64,000 nucleotides of DNA from an uncultured Clostridia bacterium. GTDB lineage: Bacteria; Bacillota; Clostridia; Christensenellales; UBA1242. The position numbers and the translations under genes are program-made. The stretch spans positions 248,001-312,000 of the forward strand of contig CAKVLR010000002.1 in assembly GCA_934757855.1 (NCBI GenBank), written 5' to 3'. Shown piece after piece: positions 58,414 through 64,000 of this stretch. Numbering within the stretch: position 1 is the stretch's first letter; each line of letters starts with the position of its first letter. Below the pieces are notes generated by a model that did not search any database, was not told the origin of the DNA, and saw nothing but the letters and a program-made list of their open reading frames with translations.

Positions 58414-58980
58414 TTAGTCTTTGTTGCTCTCAATTTTGCCTTTTTTAGCCAAATGTTCTTGCAATTCTTGCTCGCGTTGCTTGTCCTCAATATCAAATTC
58501 CTCATCGGTCTGCTTGTTTAATTTTTTGAAAAACACAATCCAAACTTGCGACACAACCACAGTAATCAATGCAAGCACTATGCCCACTGGATACCACTTT
58601 AAGAAAATAAACGCAACCAAAGTAAGCACAAGCAACACACCCACCGATACAAGGCAAGACACAACGCACGAAATGTAAGTTTTTTTGCTAGTGTCAGGCG
58701 TGTTTTTTAAGCGGTCCAAAATTTCTCGCTCTTGAATCGCACGGCTCCGCGCTTTTGCAATTTCTTGTTCCATATCCTTTTGTTTTAGCCCCTCAATCGG
58801 AGCGGTCGCATCGAAAAAACCTTCTTGCTCAGTTTCATTATTTTGCTCCGCCGTCATAGTTAAAATCTCGTTATTTTCCATAGTTTCTTCTTTATTTTTT
58901 GCCTTTGGCGGGTTACTAGAAAACCCTATGTTTTCGAAATTATTTTTTACCGAAATTTTTGTTTTTCCTCTATTTCCCAT
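58414..58980 (-). CDS. Hypothetical two-helix membrane protein
   Basis: 188 residues from the ATG at 58980, with GGAGGAATGGAT upstream. A hydrophilic N-terminal region of about 100 residues (TEQEGFFDATAPIEGLKQK; coiled coil REILDRLKNTPDTSKK), two membrane helices (about 103-128 and 131-150) and a charged C-terminal tail (DEEFDIEDKQREQELQEHL). Not recognised; likely a membrane scaffold or stress protein. Confidence 0.65.
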   Translation of the reverse strand: MGNRGKTKISVKNNFENIGFSSNPPKAKNKEETMENNEILTMTAEQNNETEQEGFFDATAPIEGLKQKDMEQEIAKARSRAIQEREILDRLKNTPDTSKKTYISCVVSCLVSVGVLLVLTLVAFIFLKWYPVGIVLALITVVVSQVWIVFFKKLNKQTDEEFDIEDKQREQELQEHLAKKGKIESNKD

Positions 58981-59066
58981 ATCCATTCCTCCAAAATTTT
59001 AACACGCTTGTTTAAATTTAATTATAGCAAATTTGCAAACAAAACGCAAACAATAAATAGCAACAA

Positions 59067-59205
59067 AAAAAGACTATCTAGTTAGAGTACCCTATTTTTA
59101 CACAGGACAACCACCCGCCAGATACGCAGAGTATGCGCCTAAATTGAATAGTGCCTAAATTTTTTGCACATCAACTACTCTAAACTTTTTATATAGTCTT
59201 TTTAT
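59067..59205. other. Structured intergenic segment
   Basis: AAAAAAAGACTAT then AGTTAGAGTA at one end (59067-59091) matches TACTCTAAACT then ATAGTCTTTTT at the other (about 59177-59206), closing a large loop. The loop contains GTGC/GCAC arms (59149-59171) and a GC-rich centre (CAGATACGCAGAGTATGCGCC). It may be an RNA with terminators at its ends or a mobile palindrome. Confidence 0.35.
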
Positions 59206-59213
59206 ATGATTTT

Positions 59214-59762
59214 TTATTTGCTATTTTCCGCTTTTTTAGCAAGAATTTCTAATTTTTCTAAATTGCTAGTTTCTATAAACTCAGGGATTTTGCCATCTTC
59301 GTAAAACCAGTGTTCTGCAAAATTTTCGGTCGTAATTTTGTGAATATCTAATTTAAAATAGGTCGCCTCAGCAGTAGCAAGCAAAGTACCATTTTCATCT
59401 TCTAGATAACCAACGCCTTTAAATAATCTGCTATTTTCGCTCACCAACTTCGTTACACAAATTAAAGTCGTGTCTAGCGGAGCAGGTTTTAAAAAACGCA
59501 CTTTCAACTCGCCCGTTACGCCCCACTGGTCGGGATTTTTTATCATCACCGCGCGCCCGATTGCCTCATCAAGTACCGCGCTAATCATTCCGCCGTGCAT
59601 ACGACCAGGAAAACTCTGGTGCCAGTTTTCATTTTGCAAAACTGCACAAATAATATCACCCTCGCACTCGTAAAATTTTGTTTTTAGCGACCACTCATTT
59701 TTCTGCCCACAAACCACACAATCACGGCTAATATTTTGTTTTTTCAATACTTTCAGTTTCAT
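59214..59762 (-). CDS. PaaI-type hotdog thioesterase
   Basis: 182 residues. NWHQSFPGRMHGGMISAVLDEAIGRAV is the hotdog helix with the conserved H-G-G and the catalytic Asp/Glu; VTGELKVRFLKPAPLDTTL and GYLEDENGTLLATAEATYFKL are the central strands. Members hydrolyse acyl-CoA or related thioesters. AGGTG before the ATG. The N-terminal CVVCGQKNEWSL pair is a short CxxC element sometimes seen in this family. Confidence 0.85.
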   Translation of the reverse strand: MKLKVLKKQNISRDCVVCGQKNEWSLKTKFYECEGDIICAVLQNENWHQSFPGRMHGGMISAVLDEAIGRAVMIKNPDQWGVTGELKVRFLKPAPLDTTLICVTKLVSENSRLFKGVGYLEDENGTLLATAEATYFKLDIHKITTENFAEHWFYEDGKIPEFIETSNLEKLEILAKKAENSK

Positions 59763-59883
59763 TTTTCACCTCTAAAAAATTATACCATTTTTGTTAAATT
59801 TTAGAGCAAAAAATCGTAAATTTCTCAACTTTTTACAAAACCCCACCAAATGTCAAAAATAAGGAAGAAATAATAAATTATTT

Positions 59884-60107
59884 AATGATATTGACCTAAC
59901 GGTCAATGATATTACTCGCTAGCGCTCGAAGTGATATTATTCGCTACGCTCATAATGATATGATATTTGCCTTACTTGTCTTCACTGCAAACGGAGTTTG
60001 CAATATCACTCGCGTAAGCGAATATCATTGCGTAGCAATATCACTTGCCGTTAGGCAAATATCATTGTGAAATAAAAAAAGTCTTTTACAAGACTTTTTT
60101 ATTTCAC
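59884..60107. repeat. GATATT palindrome array, copy 2 (inverted)
   Basis: Nearly identical to the reverse complement of 49546-49770. The hairpin part (GTGAAATAAAAAAAGTC...) lies next to the tRNA-Gly 3' end at 60108, exactly as the other copy lies next to tRNA-Glu. The preceding bases to 59762 hold nothing else recognisable. Confidence 0.8.
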
Positions 60108-60181
60108 TGGAGCAGGTGAAGGGAATCGGACCCTCACGGCAGGCTTGGGAAGCCTGAGTTCTACCACTAAACTACACCTGC
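60108..60181 (-). tRNA. tRNA-Gly(CCC)
   Basis: Minus strand: acceptor GCAGGTG/CACCTGC, anticodon stem CAGGC/GCCTG around TTCCCAA, anticodon CCC (codon GGG), CCA encoded at 60108-60110. Confidence 0.94.
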
Positions 60182-60271
60182 GTATAGATTTTATTCTATA
60201 CTATATTTACTCTTTTGTCAACAAATTACACAAATTAATTATTTTTTTGCAATTTATCTTTACTTTATATC

Positions 60272-60308
60272 AAAAAAGGCTTCACTGTTTGTAGCAAAGC
60301 CTTTTTTG
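60272..60308. terminator. Terminator after the dehydrogenase gene
   Basis: AAAAAAGGCTT pairs with AAGCCTTTTTT across a 14-base loop; on the minus strand it lies 80 bases after the stop at 60388. Confidence 0.6.
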
Positions 60309-60387
60309 TTTTTAAATTTGTTAATTTTTATATTTATAAATTATTCTTGCAAATTTGCCATTTTTTAATATTTTATTATTTTAGAGT

Positions 60388-61449
60388 TTATTTTTGCTTA
60401 TTGCTATATTTTGCGATACCAAAGTTTTCAGTAGTAATGTAGCCGTCCTCGGCGCAAAGCAAATCAGGTATGCGATTTACGATTGTAGCGCAAGTGAGTT
60501 CGACCGTTGCTGGCCTATTGATTACAACAGTTGTATCAGGCTCGCCGTAAATAGTCCATTCATTTTTATCAAAATCTTCTGGACCATATACTTTACCGAT
60601 ACATTCAGCCTCAATTTCGATACCTTCCAAAGTCTGCGTTGTTACGACCGCACTCATACCCGTAGCCATTCCGCTAGGAATTTTCATATCAAGTGTACTA
60701 CTGTCTAACTCGCCATCGTGAGTAGTTGGCACACATTTTTGCGTTTGCGAAATCACAGTAAGCCCCAACTTGCTAGCGAGCCAACCGTTTACATTCCACA
60801 TATAACTAGGCAAAAATTTTCCATCTTCGATTAATTTTTTGCGCTCATCAGTTGGAATATTATCAGCAGAAGCAACATCGCGCTCAAATTCTTCCATACT
60901 GAGTCCCGCACCGTGCGCACGCGCAAGAGCGATACCATAGTCCTCAACATTGTAACTACTGCTACCCTTAATTTTGGTGATTTTGTGAGTTGCGCCCGCA
61001 AGAGTAACAATCAAATTGCCCCAAAATACATCTTGATACCCAGCACCCGTAATTGTGCAACCATTCTCTTTTGCAAGGCGGTCTATTTCCTTAAATAAAT
61101 TTGGGTTACTGTTTTGAGGAAAAAACGCTTCTTCGCAAGTAGTAATTGCGTTTACACCCGCGCCAGCACAAGCAAGCAATGCATCGGCACAATCGGCAAT
61201 CAAACTCATTGTGGTGACAATCGCAACATCAGCCCCTGTTTCGCGCAAGCGTTTCACCATATCCTGTTTAACGGTTTCGATTTTTACACCTAAATTTTCG
61301 ATTTCGGCGAATTCGCCCGCATCTGTGCCAAATTTTGACTCATCTACATCAAATGCGCCTACGCACTCCATACCTCTTTCGATACAGTAACGAATAGTGT
61401 ATTTCGCCATTTTACCGCAACCGTATTGTACAAATTTAATTTTAGCCAT
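60388..61449 (-). CDS. DapB-like NAD(P)-dependent dehydrogenase (2,4-diaminopentanoate dehydrogenase type)
   Basis: 353 residues from the ATG at 61449, with AAGGAGATAAC upstream. Rossmann fold KIKFVQYGCGKMAKYTIRYC with FDVDESKFG; ADVAIVTT; then NAITTCEEAFFP, the substrate domain and a C-terminal IVNRIPDLLCAEDGY. Family members reduce or deaminate amino-acid derivatives; diaminopentanoate dehydrogenase acts in ornithine fermentation of Clostridia. The exact substrate is not shown. Monocistronic. Confidence 0.75.
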   Translation of the reverse strand: MAKIKFVQYGCGKMAKYTIRYCIERGMECVGAFDVDESKFGTDAGEFAEIENLGVKIETVKQDMVKRLRETGADVAIVTTMSLIADCADALLACAGAGVNAITTCEEAFFPQNSNPNLFKEIDRLAKENGCTITGAGYQDVFWGNLIVTLAGATHKITKIKGSSSYNVEDYGIALARAHGAGLSMEEFERDVASADNIPTDERKKLIEDGKFLPSYMWNVNGWLASKLGLTVISQTQKCVPTTHDGELDSSTLDMKIPSGMATGMSAVVTTQTLEGIEIEAECIGKVYGPEDFDKNEWTIYGEPDTTVVINRPATVELTCATIVNRIPDLLCAEDGYITTENFGIAKYSNKQK

Positions 61450-61649
61450 AGTTATCTCCTTGTTTTTAAAGTTTTGCAAAATTTTTTGCTAGTCTAATTA
61501 TATACTATTTTGATTTTTTTAACAAACAAAATGGACTACTTCATCATATTTTTTACAAAATTTGTAAATTTTACGCAAACACTATTTTTATTTTATCAAA
61601 ACCCTATCGCAACTCAAAAATGCACGAAAATGCGTGTATATGACAAAAT

Positions 61650-62222
61650 TTAATCACTTTCCCGCATATTTTTGCTTCTTTCTGCACGAATTAGCACTAG
61701 TTCGAGTTTTGGCCTGTTGTATCTTTGTATCAAAATAGGCGGAATTTGTAATATCGCGTTTATCAAAAATAAAGGTAGTGCAAATGCAAGCATTTTATCT
61801 ACTGGAAACGCTAAAAACACAAGTAAACCTATACAAAGCATACCTATATGCACCATTTCGGCGTAACAAGTTTCTGTCAAAAACCTATCTATGTAAGTTG
61901 CATCAAAACTTTGAATTTTGTCCTTTTTAAAATTACATAACTGCCCCATTTCTGGTACTTTGTCTTTCCAGTTTTTGATACCTATTTTTTCGTAAAATTT
62001 ACGCTCTTTTTTGGCAACTCGAAATATTTTCGTTTTGTAACAAAACCATTCTGCTGGTAATTGATGTATCACCCACGCAATCAAAGCATCAAGCAAAAAT
62101 ATAAAGATTGCACCTAGCACGCCTGCTAGTACAGAATACACCACTCCCGCCCCAACAAGAATATTTACCCCCATTACGAGTAATAAACTTACTGCTAAAC
62201 CTATTATATAATATCTAAGCAT
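61650..62222 (-). CDS. CrtO-like glycolipid acyltransferase
   Basis: 190 residues, with four hydrophobic segments. KERKFYEKIGIKNWKDKVPEMGQLCNFKKDK, DATYIDRFLTETCYAEMVHI and PPILIQRYNRPKLE match the CrtO (glycosyl-4,4'-diaponeurosporenoate acyltransferase) family, which adds fatty acid to glycolipids. No carotenoid genes are seen here, so the substrate is more likely another glycolipid. It lies downstream of a PlsC-like and a GT2 gene on the same strand. Confidence 0.78.
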   Translation of the reverse strand: MLRYYIIGLAVSLLLVMGVNILVGAGVVYSVLAGVLGAIFIFLLDALIAWVIHQLPAEWFCYKTKIFRVAKKERKFYEKIGIKNWKDKVPEMGQLCNFKKDKIQSFDATYIDRFLTETCYAEMVHIGMLCIGLLVFLAFPVDKMLAFALPLFLINAILQIPPILIQRYNRPKLELVLIRAERSKNMRESD

Positions 62223-62240
62223 TTTTCCTCTTTATTTTAG

Positions 62241-62261
62241 GTACTATGCAATGCATAGTAC
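62241..62261. repeat. GTACTATGCA palindrome
   Basis: GTACTATGCA and TGCATAGTAC form a perfect 21-base palindrome around a central A. The related cluster at 10164-10230 also follows a glycosyltransferase gene. Located between the CrtO-like and PlsC-like genes. Confidence 0.65.
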
Positions 62262-62310
62262 TGTGTTTTTCCGTGAAAAATCGTGTTTTTTCACGCTTTT
62301 TTGCTAATTT

Positions 62311-63093
62311 TTAGCACTTTTTGCCCATTTTGGACACATTGTAACAATTTTCCCAAAGGCAACTATTTTGCGTAATTAAATCATGAATACGCTCTAGTCT
62401 ATCCTCTTTTTTAGAATAAATAGGCGGTAAAATATGCAAATTCATATATTTAATTTCTCTACCATTTTTTGCCATTCTTCCACTGCTACGGTATGTAATG
62501 AAAATTGGCAAAATCGGCAAATCATATTTTACGGCATAATGAAACGCTCCATTTTTTAGAGGGCGCGGTTTTTCATAATCGGGCCACATTGCCTGCTCAG
62601 GATAAAAGGCAATAAAATATTTTTTATCTACAAAATACTTAAATGCCTCGTTAAAATTTTTCATTCCCTCACGATTACTACCGAACGGCATCATACCACC
62701 CACACGCATCATTTCACCAAAAAAGCCTCGCTGATTATTAAAGTCGCCTGCGGTTATTTTGACTTTACGCCCACGCAACGCTTTTTTGATAGCCAAACAA
62801 TCAAACATATTTGTGTGATTGCAAGTCACAATAGCACTATCTAAATTTTTTAAATTCTCTCTCCCATAAACTCGCACACGGTTTACTACATTATTTTTCC
62901 ACCACGAATACGGGTTTACCACAAATATTTTTTGAAAAAATTGTCTAAATCTTGTACCAAAATTGTTGCCTATATAATCAAAATTTTCATCTACTTTAAT
63001 AGCATTTTCATAATTAATAGGAACAATGTGTTGGTCGAATTTCTGCTCGCTTTCATACTCTTTTATCCTCTCTTGAATTTCTTGATAAGTCAT
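62311..63093 (-). CDS. PlsC-like 1-acylglycerol-phosphate acyltransferase
   Basis: 260 residues. The acyltransferase motifs are CNHTNMFDCLA (H-x4-D), PFGSNREGMKN and FYPEQAMWPDYEKPRPLKNGAFHYA, with ITYRSSGRMA downstream. An N-terminal amphipathic region (about 1-50) would attach it to the membrane. It adds the second fatty acid to lysophosphatidate or a glycolipid backbone. Two bases separate it from the glycosyltransferase gene, so they are in one operon. Confidence 0.85.
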   Translation of the reverse strand: MTYQEIQERIKEYESEQKFDQHIVPINYENAIKVDENFDYIGNNFGTRFRQFFQKIFVVNPYSWWKNNVVNRVRVYGRENLKNLDSAIVTCNHTNMFDCLAIKKALRGRKVKITAGDFNNQRGFFGEMMRVGGMMPFGSNREGMKNFNEAFKYFVDKKYFIAFYPEQAMWPDYEKPRPLKNGAFHYAVKYDLPILPIFITYRSSGRMAKNGREIKYMNLHILPPIYSKKEDRLERIHDLITQNSCLWENCYNVSKMGKKC

Positions 63094-63095
63094 AT

Positions 63096-64000
63096 CTACT
63101 CGCCTTTTTTGTTTTCATTTGTGTAAGTCACGCGTTCGATTACTTCCCACACTTGACTTTGTCTATTCAAAAGCGCTTTTGTCACGATAGGAATGTAGCC
63201 CATATAGAAAATCGGGTGGAAAAATAGCACAATTATTTTTTTGTAAAAAGGCAATTTGATATTTTTCCAATCAGCCACCAAACACGCGACAGTGAGCGCA
63301 AAAAATGACAAATACAACAAGCCAAAGCCCGCACTAGCGTAAATTGCGTTTAGCGCCCATTCGCCATACCCCATAGCACCCAAAAGTATCGCACCAAAGA
63401 GATTTAACACCGTAAATACCACGAGCATACCTATATAGCAATATACCTTATTTAGCGAAGTCGTGTAATAAATGTCGCGCTTTATTTCCTTTGTGCACGG
63501 TAAATTTTCCAGTTTTTCCGCATACAATCTCGTACTATCAACGACTCCCGTCATCCACCTAGTACGGCGTTTATTTGTCATATCGCGACTAAGCGCTTCT
63601 TCAACATACATTTTTGCATATGAATAATAAAAGGTCGTAAATCTGCGCACTACACTATCAAACATCAATTCTATATCTTCGGTCAAAGTCTTTTGATACG
63701 GAAAGCCACCCAAAGTTGCTATCATATCACTTCTAAACATAATGCCCGTGCCTATTGTCATATTTATAGCACCAAGTCGCGATTTGTGTTTATTGCCCAA
63801 TTCATCAATCATAGTCCAAATCAAACCGTTGCAATTTGACCAAATACTATTTGCTTTTTTATCACCAAAATACCAATTTTTTACCAATTTTTTGGCTTGA
63901 ATAATTTGCGCACCACTGCTAAGCGCATTGTTCATTTCTTCCAAAAAATACTTATCTAGCACACAATCAGCATCAACAATCACATACGCATCACTTTTAT
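63096..64000 (-). CDS. GT2-family membrane glycosyltransferase, 5' end beyond the window
   Basis: The frame is open to the right edge (residues KSDAYVIVDADCVLDKYFLEE, with the D-x-D metal site). FPYQKTLTEDIELMFDSVVRR and RRTRWMTGVVDSTRLY are the ED and QxxRW-like motifs of processive GT2 enzymes (cellulose-synthase-like). Three or four membrane helices end the protein (about 190-270). It is a polymerising or lipid-linked sugar transferase; upstream of the PlsC-like gene in the same operon. Confidence 0.85.
   Translation of the reverse strand, partial: KSDAYVIVDADCVLDKYFLEEMNNALSSGAQIIQAKKLVKNWYFGDKKANSIWSNCNGLIWTMIDELGNKHKSRLGAINMTIGTGIMFRSDMIATLGGFPYQKTLTEDIELMFDSVVRRFTTFYYSYAKMYVEEALSRDMTNKRRTRWMTGVVDSTRLYAEKLENLPCTKEIKRDIYYTTSLNKVYCYIGMLVVFTVLNLFGAILLGAMGYGEWALNAIYASAGFGLLYLSFFALTVACLVADWKNIKLPFYKKIIVLFFHPIFYMGYIPIVTKALLNRQSQVWEVIERVTYTNENKKGE

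Overview
The window looks like a chromosome segment of a low-GC, probably uncultured Clostridia-like Bacillota. The evidence is the very AT-rich intergenic DNA, strong AGGAGG ribosome sites (several before TTG starts), SepF, the dnaG-rpoD-trmK-COG1579 cluster, the tig-clpP-clpX cluster, an archaeal/eukaryotic-type prolyl-tRNA synthetase, and one-type sigma-A promoters (TTGACA-17-TATAAT) in front of many genes. I cannot assign a genus from sequence alone.

Layout. 1-8.9 kb: pseudouridine synthase fragment, lspA, sepF, an orphan, an HtrA-like membrane protease, a two-component system, degV, a TrmH-family methyltransferase and dut. 9-15.6 kb: glycosyltransferase, tRNA-Ser, murC, a phosphodiesterase with an apparently leaderless mRNA, a DUF308 membrane protein, tRNA-Arg, a deoxyribosyltransferase-like protein and a Methyltransf_32 protein. 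15.6-24.1 kb: tex, the macromolecular-synthesis operon (dnaG, rpoD, trmK, zinc ribbon) and proS. 24.1-25.7 kb: an orphan gene and a broken zinc-ribbon gene.

25.7-43.8 kb: a 17.9-kb integrated element in a tRNA-Lys gene, bounded by a 178-bp perfect direct repeat. It has a tyrosine integrase, two divergent XRE regulators over paired 17-bp operators, an early operon (DUF3846, a DUF6291 initiator-like protein carrying seven 10-bp iteron-like repeats, DnaB helicase), a late operon (a 40-residue membrane peptide, four large membrane-anchored surface proteins, a Zot-like ATPase, DUF4417, an HEFGH metallopeptidase) and a Panacea/YoeB toxin-antitoxin pair. It has no terminase, portal, capsid or tail genes, so it is not a tailed prophage. 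The best hypothesis is an unusual filamentous-phage-like or conjugation/secretion-like temperate element that uses theta-type replication. This is the most novel part of the window.

43.9-55 kb: pgi, alr, holA, comEC, tRNA-Glu, a palindrome array, a second DUF4417 gene, clpX, clpP and tig. 55-64 kb: a DUF998 protein, dCMP deaminase, a lipoprotein, small membrane proteins, a PaaI thioesterase, a second inverted copy of the palindrome array beside tRNA-Gly, a DapB-like dehydrogenase, and a glycolipid-type cluster (CrtO-like acyltransferase, PlsC-like acyltransferase, GT2 glycosyltransferase) that runs off the window.

The housekeeping genes serve envelope synthesis (lspA, murC, alr, sepF), replication and transcription (dnaG, rpoD, holA), RNA modification and protein quality control (tig, clpXP). 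The tRNA genes are the hot spots: tRNA-Lys carries the element, and tRNA-Glu and tRNA-Gly each carry the same hairpin-plus-palindrome array at their 3' end.
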